DNA of 64,000 nucleotides. It comes from Vermamoeba vermiformis. Its lineage: Eukaryota > Tubulinea > Echinamoebida. Shown piece after piece: positions 9,893-21,399 of the stretch (position 1 is the first letter of the stretch; the number at the start of each line of letters is the position of its first letter). The stretch lies in the NCBI GenBank assembly GCA_045837725.1, contig JBEWZL010000119.1, forward strand, positions 62,001-126,000, in the 5' to 3' direction. Both the position numbers and the translations under genes were made by a program. The notes under the pieces are model-generated. The model was not told the origin of the DNA. It did not search any database and was given only the letters and a program-made list of their open reading frames with translations.

Positions 9893-12638
9893 ATGAGCTT
9901 AGACGTCAATACACAGGCACAAATGCAAGACGAAAGTTACGCAGATCCGTTTGGTCTGACTCATGTCGAGTATACTGCAGACGGTAATTATCGAGGCGCA
10001 ATAATTTTTAATAAATTATTTTATCGTTGTTTTTGTAAAAATCAGGATTAAATTTCTTTTCAAAACACGATCCGATCAGATTCAGATCCACAAGTCTTTC
10101 AAAATTTGTGGCTAATTCAATTAAATTAGAAATATTTTACGCGTATACGCATTTTCAAAATATAACACATTGCTTGCAGGAGGGTTGGCGACAGATCAAC
10201 TGCTCGATCACACCGCGAATGGTGCCGCACCGAACGGGCACGTGGCTGGTGACAGCACCGCGCTGGAATTCAGTGAACAGAGCAAATCTGAGAGCGAGAT
10301 TGACAAGTTGATGCGCGCACTGCAACTCAACCGCGACTACCAGGCCTATTTGCGCGAACAACTGCGCGTGCTCGAACAGGCTCAGCTGCGCAATCGAGAG
10401 CTGCAGCGCGCAGTGAGCGAGACACTGATGAAACAGGCCTGTCAACCTGTCAAACCGAGTCACGTGATTGCGGGGGCTGTCAAGAGCAAAGCCTCCAAGA
10501 GCAAGAGCGGCATCAGATATTTTGTGGACGAGCTCGGCAATGTAAGCTATTTTTAGCATCGATTGCCTTATTTAGTAATGTACTGATCACGTGCCAGATG
10601 CCACCAGACAACGAAGACGGCGCACGACGCAAAGCACAGCTGGCCAAGATGCCCATGTACCACAAGCCCAAGCGATGTATGTCCTAATTAGGCAAGTGCA
10701 TGTACGACAGCTGACACGTGTCAAACAGGGACCCCCGCGGAGTTGAAGAGTCTAGCGAAGGGTGTGCGGCAACAGAACCAACAGCTGCTCGTGAACCAGT
10801 TGTACGACGAGTGCGCGGACAAATCGATCGACGAGTTCAATGCAGATCTGGAGAAGATCAAAACACTGAGCGACCGAGAGCTCGAAGAGAACCTCGAGGG
10901 CATTGATTGGGACCTCGTGGCCAAGACCTGCTGTCCCGATCGCTCGGGCGAGGACTGTCGCATCAAGTGGCTGGCGACCAATCCGCTCGTGAACAAGAGT
11001 GCGTGGCTGCACTGCGCATTGAACGAGACTAACGCGCTGTTCTATATGCAGGTCCGTGGTCCAAAGACGAAGACAAGAAGTTGCTGCAGCTCGCCACCAC
11101 GCACGAGGCTACACACTGGGACCGTGTGGCACAAGACCTGCACACGAACCGCACACCGACGCAGTGCTTGATGCGATATCAGCGCAGTCTCAATGTCAAA
11201 CTGCTCAAGAGGTACGGCTCTATACTTGTAGTGTTAGTGTGCTAATAATGGCAGCAAATGGACGGACGAAGAGGACAAGCTGCTCATGGACAGTGTGCGC
11301 AAGTACGGCGAAAAGAATTGGCAGCAAGGTACGTGATGCAGCTCTATTGCCTTATTTGGACATTGATTGACCATACCGCGCAGTGGCCAACTCACTGGAG
11401 AACCGCACTGGCCAGCAAGCACTGCACCGCTGGATGAAGACGCTCTCCCCGCACATCAAGCGCGGCAAGTGGGAGTGGAGCGAGGACATCAGACTCGCGC
11501 TCTCAGTGCAGGCCTACGGACAGAATCGACTCTGGAACAAATTGCACCGTCATGTGCCGCGCCGCACCGATGTGCAGTGTCGTGAGCGGTGGTGTACGTG
11601 TCTTTGCAAGTATTTCAGTGCACGTGACTGACAATGACCTAATTAGGCAATGTCCTCAATCCGGATCTGAACATGGGCCCGTGGACGCCAGAAGAAGACG
11701 AGAAGTTGTTGGAGTCGGTGGCACGGCACGGATTAGGCAAGTGGGCCCTGGTGGCGATCGATCTCTATCCGCGCACGGACAATCAGTGCTGGCGACGCTG
11801 GAAGACTGGGCGCAAAGATCAGCTGAGTGCCTATCGCAGGACCATTAAGAAGAAAGAACAGCTGCTCGTCAAGAACTTTGCAGGACGCGAGAAAGAGCGG
11901 CCCCATCACATTGACGTGGAGGACTTGGTGGACCTGTCGGAGGAGGGCAGCGAGGACGAGGACGAAGAGCTCGAGCTGAGTGACGACAGCGAGGAGTACA
12001 CTGCCAAAAATAGAAAACGAAAAGCGGCACCGCGCAGCACTCGTGCCAGCAAGCGACGCAAGACGAGCAAAGACATGGACTCGGAGCTGTCCGAGGCCGA
12101 GTTGAGTGACGAGATGACAGGTGACACCAGCAGTCACGCGACTGACACACCTGCACGCAAGACTAAGGCCAAGAGCTCCGCACCTGCAAAGACAAAAGCC
12201 AAGCCGCGCAGTGCACCTGCAAAGAAAGGTCGCAAAGGCAGTGCAGCGAGTGCCACCGCGGAGCCAGCCTCCGAGCCAGTGCTGATCGTGGACCGCGATG
12301 TGCTGATAGACGAGCAGGGTGAAGTGACGGACAGTGCCTTGCCTGTCGTGCTGCCCTCGCCCGTCACACTGCGTGCAGCATTCAAGCTGTTGACGACACT
12401 CGATCAGACAGCGCGGCCAGACACCGCGGCTGATGAGCGCAATCTCGATCTCGTGCTCGAACACGTGGACTCGCCTGACTTCAAACTGCTCGCGGCGTGG
12501 TTCAACAGTCTGTTCTTGTACCCCGCACTCATTGCCAAGGACTTGGGCTTCGTTGCCAATCCGCTGCACCACAGTCACGCTGCGAGTGGCGCGGTGAATA
12601 ACAACAACTGGAACATCAACAACTTGCACGGTAAATAA
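9893..12638 (+). CDS. SNAPC4: SNAPc largest subunit (SNAP190-like), 4.5 Myb repeats
   Basis: DNA-binding subunit of the snRNA-activating protein complex that directs Pol II and Pol III snRNA promoters. Eight exons: 9893-9983, 10180-10541, 10598-10676, 10729-10998, 11052-11211, 11255-11328, 11384-11593, 11647-12638; 745 aa. The N-terminal helical region resembles the SNAPC1/5-binding part. A half repeat (RWTPAELKSL...IDWDLVAKTC...CRIKWLAT) is followed by four repeats starting SPWSKDEDKKL, SKWTDEEDKLL, GKWEWSEDIRL and GPWTPEEDEKL, with spaced Trp and QCRERW/QCWRRW ends. Rh plus Ra-Rd is the hallmark of SNAP190. An acidic and then Lys/Ala/Pro-rich linker and a folded C-terminal segment follow. 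Three of its introns hold full CArG (CC(A/T)6GG) palindromes and a fourth a near match; one of these introns also holds TGACACGTGTCA. Confidence 0.9.
10712..10723. promoter_or_regulatory. TGACACGTGTCA palindrome, SNAPC4 intron 3
   Basis: Exact 12-base palindrome with a G-box core, inside a 52-nt intron that also carries CCTAATTAGGCAA at 10683-10695. Confidence 0.6.
11638..11647. promoter_or_regulatory. CArG-type palindrome at the SNAPC4 intron 7 acceptor
   Basis: CCTAATTAGG followed by CAA; the AG of the 3' splice site is the AG inside the palindrome, so a single short sequence serves as branch site, acceptor and CArG match. Confidence 0.55.
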
Positions 12639-12801
12639 TAGGACTGGTGGATTGGATGCTGAATGGGAGCCGTTGTGCAGTGCGTCAACGACAAGTTTCA
12701 GTGAATCAGTGCTTCATGAATGGCTGTGAATGTAGCCAGTGCAGGGTCAATAGAAGTAAACGAACTTGTTGTTATTGTATTTTAATTTGTCCTCGCTATA
12801 A

Positions 12802-14218
12802 TTACACACTAGTATCGCTGTTCTTGCTCGCAGTCTGCCACGAGTGTCTGACCACCAGTGAGGTCAGAGGTATGCGCTGGCCATCGTATCCGACGCGCAC
12901 GGAAATCTCCGGTCCGAGATTATCTTTCTCGACCGAGTCAATGACTTCTTGTGTCCACGTGTGACTCATGCCCAACCAAAATTGCCTTTTTAGGACGCAG
13001 TTCACTGATGAAGTCACGTGCTTGAGGCCAACACCAGTGTGACACGTGCTTGCCGCGCGGCAGCAGTGAGTCGACTACTGCTAGCTCCACTTCAGGTCCG
13101 TGCTGGTCACTGTTAGAGTGCCCTGGTTGATCAGAGTGCCCTGGTTGATCGCTGCTGTCACGTGACTGGGCCGACAGACCAATCAGCGCACGTGTCTCGG
13201 CACTCAGACCCACGCAGTCACTCATGTACAGCACTGCTCCGAACTTGTAGCCCGCGCAGTCACAGTTCGCACCGTGTTCCATGCTCTGTAATTGGTCAGT
13301 GCTATTGCCTAATTAGGAAAGTGACGTACGAAGGGCGTGATGGTCAGGCCTTCAATCTCAATCGGCGCGGTGTCGTACGTGCGGAAATCGAGCTGTGCCA
13401 CGAATGAACTGCCTGTAGCACGTGCTGTGTTTACCAAATAAGGAAATTTCTGTCGCATGGGCTCGAGGTCTTTGCCGCGCACATAAATAGGCAGCGAACC
13501 GCGCAGCACTCGTGTGTAGTCGCGCAGATCATCGAGCCCGAGTGCCTGGATGTGGCTGTTAGTCAATTGTGCTCAATGCCATGGATGTACTTACAGCATC
13601 AGCGTGGTCGTGGGTGATAATAACAGCATCTAATACGCGAATTTGATATTTAACGAGCCAAGTGAGCGCTGAATCCATGAATGTTTTGCCGCAGTCAATT
13701 AAAATATGTACGCGATAGTCTACGAGCTCATCGTCATCAGGCAGTGGTGTATCAATATCATTTGTCGTAGTGGAGGTGCTGCTCGCTGTATTATTGGTCG
13801 ATGCACCACTCGCAGTGGCGTCGGTTGATGGATTTGCTGGTTTTTGATAAAGAGTCTTTTCGTCTTCATGAGGACTTCTTATTTTACGTCTTATTTCGCC
13901 CTAATTTCATCGTTAATATTAATATTACTGCGTTGTAAGGTATTGAGAATTCAAAGACTGAGATCCGTTCGGAGAAATAACATGCACACGACCACGCACC
14001 TTAGTCTTCTTCGTATTAAATGCGATCATAGCCGATGTATTTCTGCGGCGATGAATGCTGTCGGGGCTGAATCTGGCTGCGTGACAAACTTCACAATGAA
14101 CACCGCCCGTCAAACAACTGAGACGAGGCACACCTTCAGAGGTACCTGAGCCTAATATAATCAGCTCGGGATTCAAATCAAAGGGTTCTATATTCACGGT
14201 CTTCGTAGTGTCTGTCAT
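12802..14218 (-). CDS. PhnP-like metallo-beta-lactamase hydrolase, with an apparent frameshift
   Basis: MBL-fold phosphodiesterase-type hydrolase. Exons 14218-14000, 13900-13595, 13545-13330, 13285-12802. It opens with LIILGSGTSEGVPRLSCLTG and a CEVC pair, as in PhnP and fungal relatives, then a low-complexity Thr/Ser insert, a metal-binding segment (LIDCG...ITHDHADALGLDDLR) and, near the end, GMSH. The last exon is 484 nt, one base too long: RPKKAILVG is in one frame and MSHTWTQEVID in the next, around position 12970 (a GGG run). Removing one base would restore an open frame of about 407 aa. So either the gene is broken, or the assembly has an extra base. An 18-bp tandem duplication (13115-13150) encodes a repeated DQPGHS. 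The substrate is unknown; cyclic phosphate esters are likely by family. Confidence 0.78.
13115..13150. repeat. 18-bp perfect tandem duplication in the MBL gene
   Basis: The unit AGAGTGCCCTGGTTGATC occurs twice back to back, adding six residues in frame to a variable loop of the MBL-fold protein. Confidence 0.9.
13306..13321. promoter_or_regulatory. Mcm1/CArG palindrome, MBL gene intron 3
   Basis: TTGCCTAATTAGGAAA, a full match to TTNCC(A/T)6GGNAA, in a 44-nt intron. Confidence 0.55.
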
Positions 14219-14320
14219 TGTGGGGAATTAAAGTCAAAAGCAAAAAAAATTAGTTTTATTTTTGATTTTCATCGCGCGAGCACGTATCACCGATTTCATA
14301 TCGATAGTGCGAATAGTGAT

Positions 14321-16583
14321 ATGGCTACACCAATCGAAGAAGTCGTGCACCAACTCCCTGGTGAGATCCCCGAAGGTTGTTCGGTGATCGAAGAGGGTCA
14401 AGCCAAAGTGTTGAAGCGCGGCAATGAAGTGTTTTACAATCCAGTGCAAGAGTTCAATCGCGATCTCTCTATTATGTCCATTAAGCTCTTCATTCAAATG
14501 CTGCGTGAAGAAGAAGGTAATTTGATAATTAAATAACGAATAATTGCGAAAAAAATTAGAAAAAATTCAGGCTACTTTGATATGATGTTGAGAAGGGCAT
14601 ATTTAACTAATATAATATTTTTATGAACAGTACAAAAGGCAGAAAAAAAGAAGGCGAAGGATCCAAATGCGGTTGTGCAACACAGACCCATTCGTGTGCT
14701 TGAAGCATTGTCAGCGACAGGATTGCGATCGATCAGATATTACAAAGAGATCCCTGGCCTAGCTAATATCACTGCTAATGACATTGATCCCAACGCCGTC
14801 AAAACGATCGAGCGCAACATTTTGTTCAACGGATTGAACACGCAACAAATCACTCCTAACTGCGGCGATGCTAGGTAAGCTAGTCACACAATAATAAATG
14901 TAAACTAACGCAGTGCAGCATGGTGATGTACAAAGCCAAAGACCCGAAGCAGCGCTACACGATAGTAGATCTCGATCCGTACGGTTCACCGGCTGATTTC
15001 CTCGATTCAGCCGTGCAGTCAGTCGAGGACGGCGGACTCTTGGCTGTCACGTGCACTGATCTCGGTGTGCTCTGCGGCAATCACGGTGAGACATGCTTCG
15101 CCAAGTACGGCACGATGCCCATCAAAGGCGCGCGCTACTGTCACGAACAGGCCCTCAGAATCGCCCTGGCCAGCATTCAGCAGCACGCCTCGCGCTACAA
15201 GCGGTACATTGTGCCCCTCGTCTCCATCTACGTAGACTTCTACGTGCGCATGTTTGTGCGCGTGTACACCTCGCCGCAAGAGGTCAAACAGGCCGGTGCG
15301 AAAGTGTCGCACGTGTATCAGTGCACGCAATGTGACTCGTATCACTTGGCACCCCTGGCCAAGATCACTGGCGAGGCTGGGCACCTCAAATTTGCCCCAG
15401 GCAGCGGTCCCCCAGTGAACATGACCTGCGCCGAGTGCAACAGCGTGTTCAAGATTGGTGGACCAGTGTGGAGCGAGCCCATTCACAACGCTGAATTCTT
15501 GTCGCGTGCCTTGCAACACTTGGGCACGGAGGAGAGCAAGCAGATGTACAAGACACACAAGCGCATCTTTGGTCTGTTGAGTGTGGCCAGTGAAGAGTTG
15601 CCCGATGTGCCCTTCTTCTACGTCGTGTCTTCGCTCGCCAACACATTGCGCCTCTCTTGTCCGCCCATCATGCCGCTCAGATCCGCACTCGTCAATGCAG
15701 GCTATCGTGTCTCGCTCAGTCACTGCGAGCCGAACAGTCTCAAAACTAACGCACCGACCTCATTTATTTGGGACATGATGCGCGCTTGGAATTTGAAACA
15801 AGATCAAGAACATCAAGTCAAACTCGACAAGTTGAGTGACACTTCGCCTGCAAAGTTGATCTTGTCCAAGGCTCCGACTGCAAATATTGACTTCACTGCG
15901 AACAAAGACGCCGAGAGCAAGTCACAGAACTTGCCGAGATATTTGCCCAATCCTAGTAAGTACATTTGATGCTACTCTACGACAGTACGGCGATTGACAC
16001 GTGTCATTTTCAGCCAAGGACTGGGGTCCAGGTGTGCGTGCAGGCAGCAAGCGCGACTTTGACACGATGAGCATGCAAGAGATCATTGACAAGCGACGCA
16101 CAGCGAGTCAAGAGAAACAGAACAAGAAGCGCAAGTTGATGGAACAAGGCATTTGCGTCAAATTCCAAAAGGTATCGTTCAGTACTATGCCTCGATCAAA
16201 CGATCGCACGTTTAATTCTAACTATAGAAATAACAATATCTCCAATAACCCTTTTAATCGCAACAATAATAATTCACTTTTTTCAAAAACACCTCGATCG
16301 CAATTCAAAATACACCATAATAGTAATCATTTAAATATGACAACTCGAATATTATCTGCGGTCAAAACGTTTGTAAAATTTTTGTGAGGTGCTAATTGAA
16401 ATAAACATAAATATCCTTGTATAATACACAGCTATTAATACTTTGTAATTAAAGGGATATTGTAAAAACGGTGACAAATGTAAATATAAACACATCCTCG
16501 GCACTGCAGAGACAGCCAACACTAACAACACTAACACAGACAATAATAATAATCCACCTGCCCCTGATGCCATGGTCGAATAA
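14321..16583 (+). CDS. TRM1: tRNA (guanine26-N2)-dimethyltransferase Trm1
   Basis: Makes m2,2G26 in nuclear and mitochondrial tRNAs with S-adenosylmethionine. Exons 14321-14516, 14631-14874, 14919-15955, 16014-16171, 16455-16583; 587 aa. Family marks: FYNPVQEFNRDLSIMSI, RVLEALSATGLRSIRY, ANDIDPNAV, VDLDPYGSPADFLDSA, CTDLGVLCG and GARYCHE, followed by a four-Cys zinc motif (CTQC...CAEC) in the C-terminal domain. Exon 5 adds a CCCH finger (C-x7-C-x5-C-x3-H, ending CKYKH), as in animal TRMT1. Its first Cys is encoded in exon 4 and the rest in exon 5, so the finger exists only after intron 4 is removed. Intron 4 is 283 nt, much longer than its neighbours, and stays open in frame for about 72 codons; retaining it would replace the finger with an Asn-rich tail. 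Confidence 0.95.
15995..16006. promoter_or_regulatory. TGACACGTGTCA palindrome, TRM1 intron 3
   Basis: Exact 12-mer, 7 bases before the 3' splice site of a 58-nt intron. Confidence 0.6.
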
Positions 16584-16648
16584 CTCCGATAATAAACTTA
16601 CTTATTAACAGCACGAGTGTTGTTATAATTATTATTGGCTATACAATT

Positions 16649-17876
16649 TTATTCCGAGTCAGACTCCGAGGACGAGGCAGTGAACATGACCGAGTTGACA
16701 GTCATCGACAATTGACCGCCCTTGTAGCTGCCCTTCTTCTTCTTGGTCTTCTCGTGTCTGAATCTGTCGCCGTGCAAGTTGCGCAAGTCTTTGTCCGCCT
16801 TGAGACCATAGTCCTCACCACCCTTGGCGAGGTACGAGTTGTCAAACAGACGCGAGTCTTTGCCGTCAATCTTCACCTTCTCGGGGTCAATGCGCTTGAA
16901 CGGTGTCTTGGGCGTGGTGGGCTGTGAGCCAGTCTTCTGCTTCTTGGCCGAGTGTTCGCTGTTCTCGGACTCAGCTTCGCGCTTTCGCTTCTTGGAGCTC
17001 TCGTCCTTGGCGGGGGTCTTGGGCTGCTCGTCCTCGCTGTCACTGTCAGAGCTCGAGGATGAAGAGGACTCTAATTTCTTCTTCTTGGCTGACTCGGTCT
17101 TGGCGGGTTCAGCTTTCTTCTCAGGAGTCTTAGTCTCGGCCTTCTTGGCAGGCTTGGCTTCAGACTCGCTGTCGGAGTCGGATGAGCTGGAAGACGAGGC
17201 AAAAGTCTTCTTAGTAGGAGTTTTGTTGTCGGTCTTAGTGTTCTTCTCGGGGGTCTTAGTTTCAGTCTTCTTGGCAGGCTCAACTTTCTTCGGCTTCTCG
17301 TCTTCGCTGTCAGAGTCTGATGAGCTGGACGAAGAAGAGCTGCTGGCGTCCTACTAAGGATTAGAAATTATTGTTTACATTATTATTTTATATTATTACC
17401 TTCTTTGACTTTCCGTTTGTTTCTGGTTTTTTACTGCGGTAAACACGATCTGGTTAGTTGCGATCGAGATCGAAAAGCTTCCACATGGATGACTTACGCA
17501 GCGTTAGCCTTCAAAGAATTTTTGTAGATATCCATGAGGGATTGAGCGCCGTCGGTCTTCTTCAATTTGGCCTAGAAAAAGAGATCAGCGATCAGATCGT
17601 TAAATAAAAAATAGAAACTAATTAATATAATTTCCAATGAACGCGTATATATTCAAATTAATTTTGCGCTGAGAAGTTTGAAAAGCAACGAATTAAATAA
17701 ATCAAATCCCGGCTGCATCTACTTGCGATCTGTAACGGTTAAGTGTCTTCGACGGCAATAAAACTACTTACGGCATCGACTTCCTTTTTGAATGCCTTGA
17801 GAGTCTTTTTCAAACCATTTTCTGACAAGAAGTCGTGAATCAAAGGATACAAAGCGGATGGGGTGACGTCAGCCAT
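16649..17876 (-). CDS. NOLC1: Nucleolar phosphoprotein NOLC1/Nopp140/SRP40
   Basis: Nucleolar and Cajal-body chaperone of snoRNPs and Pol I. Exons 17876-17772, 17571-17498, 17433-17400, 17350-16649; 304 aa. The N-terminal LisH-like helix pair (ALYPLIHDFLSENGLKKTLKAF) is followed by alternating acidic Ser tracts and Lys/Pro/Ala stretches (three S-D-S-D-S-E blocks). The conserved SRP40 C-terminal domain closes the protein: TPFKRIDPEKV, SRLFDNSYLAKGGEDYG, FRHEKTKKKKGSYKGG and VNSVMF, close to FRHEKTKKKRGSYRGG of animals. It is short for the family, with three rather than about ten repeats, so nearer yeast Srp40. The acidic Ser tracts are expected CK2 targets. TTTATAAA lies just upstream of the ATG. 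Confidence 0.92.
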
Positions 17877-18552
17877 TTCTTGTGCTATTTATAAAGAATG
17901 AATAGTTGTTTCGTTAATCACTGAGCTGCTACAAAGCTTGTTGTGGTTGTTTGTTGTCAGTCGGCCGAACAAAAAGAGCACGCGTGAAATATCAATTTCT
18001 AGCGCACCACAGCGGTCTCCGTAAGGTTATTTTTGGTAAACCTGTGGTCCTGCTGGCTCTTAAATGTAGTGGAACGATAAGAATCTCTCGTGCACGTTGC
18101 GCCAGGTGTTACGGGCACAAGTCAAACTCGTTGAATCCTTGCTAAGGATTTGAGAACGCGTACGTTCGCTTGCATCCTAAGTTCTCGGCGCCAAGCAATA
18201 CGGTGTGTTCTACACTGTGTATCACAATCTAATTGAATCGGATTGAATAGAATTGATTCGCGCAGAAAAGATTTAGCTCCGTGAATGAAAGACACGAACA
18301 CTCGTCTTTAGAACAGATATTGATACCTTTGACTTGATACACAAGTTGATGACTATTTAACTCATTGGCTGTTAATTTCTAAACGTAAGAAGCTGGAACT
18401 GCCAAGTGGCGCCTTTTTTTGGTCAAATCCAGTGGAAACTCGAAAATATTGATATCATTGCTTTATTCTACTAGGATAATTATTATACGACGCAATTTAT
18501 TCAAATTAATTTTAATTGGACAATTTAACAATATTTTGATAGCCAGATCGTG
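17877..18552. other. Intergenic, divergent promoter region
   Basis: About 670 bases between divergent NOLC1 and the helical-repeat gene. No convincing exon or RNA gene. A 65-codon open frame at 17951-18145 has no family signal or splice context. Confidence 0.5.
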
Positions 18553-21370
18553 ATGCCGCACTCAATGGATGCAAGCATCATCCTCCAAACGGAGTTGCTT
18601 TGTGGTAAGTGTCTCAAATTAATCATGAGGCCAATTTATTACTTCGATCTCTCGCGGATCTTTCCTAGCATTTAACATAAACACTGTTACTGATGTAATT
18701 ATTAGTGCCTACTCAATGGCTGTTCGTTGATCTAACCAGGGATCATCGAGTTAAGGACTGGATCTCTCCACTTGATAAAATCAATGCGATCGACCACTTA
18801 ACATTCCAACACGACGAGTTGAGCTCTAAAAATATGAAAGAACTAAAAAAACAGTACAAAGCTTCACGTCCTAATTTCTTGGAACAATTTGGAGCACTTT
18901 ACGACAAGGGGTAGGTGGATCAGGTCTTGCAGTGCTCGAGTGACAGCTACTCACTTCTATTCTGCAGCATTAAGGACGGGACACGTGGCAGACTAGCAGT
19001 GTGGTTCATCGGCGATGCAGATGACGAGTGGAGTGCGTTCTTGTTGAATGAACTGCCTCTCGACCTCGCCAATTACTGCTACTGGAAGCAGAAGTACTTG
19101 CCTGTCGTGGTGCGTGTGGGCATTGGCAGTCAAACAGCGACCAACGACTTGCTAAGGGCCCTGAGCTCGCAGTACTTTGACATGCCTGCATTCGACGTCA
19201 AGTACGTGCTATTCTTGTGTGACATGTGTGACATGCCCGTGCTAACATCAAACAGATTCGAGACCAAACCCGATCACGCGCTCGGAGTGTACAGCAATCC
19301 GTATGACACGTGCTGCACGGTGTCTGACGATCAGCCCATCAAAGAGCTGTTGAGCAAGTTGATCCCATTGCACTTGGTCGAGACACAATTTGCCAAGCGA
19401 TACAGGTACTAGTAATTCGACCAGTGCAATGAAATCTAATTCGATTGCAGGAATGACACGCTGGGCAGTGGAGGTCAGCTGTACGTGGTGGAAGAGACAC
19501 TGGTCAGTTCAGTCTCGCACTTCCGTCGCATTGATTGGCTCGTCCTCGCGCAGGTCAGCATGACATACTTCATTCAATATGTATGTTTTATTAACTATTA
19601 ATAGGTGGAATATTGTCCTCGCTTGTGGCAGTTAGACAAACAAAATATCTTCGAGGAATTCCATCACCTGCTCGATTATCGTCATTGGAAGGGCCGTTTC
19701 AAGCAATTGAGTGACGAAGACACTGACTACAGCAAACTCATCGACTTGTCACGCATTTCAGCCGAGGATACGATGATTCGTCGCCGACAACGTGAAAAGA
19801 ATTGGGAGTCAGTACTGACCGACGATAAGAAGCGACACGTGACACATGACTTGACACTGCTCGAAGACAACATGTTCCGCATCACTAGCACCGACATGCA
19901 TTCGTTCAAAGAGTTGATCTTGTGTCTGCAGCGCCAAACACGCTGGACTGAAAGTTTGAAGTGGCTCGACATCATTCAAAAGCGCAAGAAGTATCCACAC
20001 GTGTTCATCAAATTGAAGGGTGTGTCGCTGCTGAAGTCAGGTGATGAAACTGAGGGCCGCAAGTGGTTAGCCAAATATCGCTCTGCCATTTTGAATGAAT
20101 ACGAAGACAGCGTGTTGTTAGGCTCACCAATGAGTGTTGCGGATCAAGCAGCGGTAAGTGCCATGAACTATTTTAGTATCGCACTGCTAACGCCATTCAT
20201 TGCAGACTTACAGTGAAGTCGCAGCAGTGGCCCTGGTCGAAGGTGACAGCAATGTGGCTCTCGAATATGCCGTCAAAGCACTGCAACTGAACAAAAAACT
20301 CGTGCAAGCGTACAAAACATTGACTTGGGCCTCGTGCGAGTCTGGAAAGGGAGACTGGAGCTCTGAAGAGTTAGTGTTCTCATTTTTCATGAGCTACTTG
20401 AAGAATCCGACCATGGGCGAGCAGTACTACACCAAAGTCACCGAAAATTTCCCGAACAATCCGCACTACAGATATTACTACGCTATTTTCTTGTCATTAG
20501 TGTTGAATGACCGTGAACGTGCGGAAGAAATGTTTCAAGAGAGTTTGCGAGCATTTGGCGATCATCCCCGAGTACTCGAGAGGTACGTTTGACTAACTAA
20601 TTGTTACAGCTTAATTAACATATATTAATCACTCTTACAGCTATGCGACGTTTTTATTCCAGAAAGGTCACAATGACTCAGCGGAAATTGAGCGCTATTA
20701 TCGCAAGGCGCTGAAGGCAGATCCAGACAACTTAATCATCACGGCAAATATGGCAGCATTTCTATTAGCGGCTGATCCCAAAAAGAACATGGAAGAAGGG
20801 CTCACCATGCTCGATCGGGTGTTATTCAGCAGCGGAATTCTTGAGCGAGAGCCGGATCTGGCACTTGAATGCTGGTTCTACGCACTCATTTACAAGCCTC
20901 TCGACAGATATTATGAATCTCTGAAAGGAGTCAAATTAGCCTATCGTACTGGAGCGCGTGCCCATGGTAAGTATCTCTGGCACGTGTCAACATGTCAAAA
21001 CTAACCTTAGTGCAGGTTGGGACTTTTCTATGCACTTCGCCTATGCTGAACGCACCAAACATCCTGACTTGCATTGGATCAAAATCCTCGCTGATGTGAT
21101 TACAAATCAGGTAAGACTTTCGTTAATTTGACACGTGTCACTAATTTGACCTGCTTGTAGTGCACCATTGAGCGGTTACAAGGCTGGACTGCATGGTGGA
21201 CAGCAAAGACAGACCGAATCTTCGAGTCCAAGAGTACTAGCGCACTATCTACCAGCACGAGTACTACTGCTGCACCAGCTACATCCACGGTGAACAAGAA
21301 GAAAGTGTTCCCCACTGCTTATTCACGCCAAGCAAAACAAGCTAAACCGGCTGCTAAACCCGAACAGTAG
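18553..21370 (+). CDS. Large TPR/HAT-like helical-repeat protein of unknown role
   Basis: Not recognised by family. Ten exons: 18553-18604, 18706-18910, 18968-19201, 19256-19405, 19451-19553, 19605-20153, 20206-20582, 20641-20966, 21016-21110, 21161-21370; 766 aa, length divisible by three. The N-terminal third is a mixed alpha/beta domain (QWLFVDLTRD, GRLAVWFIGDADDEW, YLPVVVRVGIGS). From about residue 250 it is a helical solenoid with TPR-like units (ALEYA.KALQLNKKLVQAYKTLTWAS; YATFLFQKGHNDSAEIERYYRKALKADPDN). The tail is Ser/Thr/Ala-rich and basic. No signal peptide. Such solenoids are scaffolds; the partner is not visible. Intron 9 contains TGACACGTGTCA. The stop is 30 bases before the next ATG. 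Confidence 0.8.
21129..21140. promoter_or_regulatory. TGACACGTGTCA palindrome, helical-repeat gene intron 9
   Basis: Exact 12-mer in the middle of a 50-nt intron. Confidence 0.6.
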
Positions 21371-21399
21371 TCGTCAATGATGAAAATAGGCGCGAGAAC

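Noticed and set aside
11733-12629. Minus-strand open frame of 298 codons
   Set aside because: Antisense of the SNAPC4 last exon; Cys/Arg-rich composition without any domain.
12980-13020. A 32-nt intron (GTGACT to AAAAAG) to explain the MBL frame change
   Set aside because: It would remove the conserved RPKK segment, is shorter than other introns here, and the encoded sequence across it looks like normal family protein.
15019-15723. Minus-strand open frame of 234 codons
   Set aside because: Antisense of conserved Trm1 coding sequence.
18070-18100. GGAACGATA, similar to the U6 internal region
   Set aside because: Isolated match without ACAGAGA or a terminal T run.
17951-18145. Short open frame between NOLC1 and the helical-repeat gene
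   Set aside because: No conserved features, poor start context, expected by chance.
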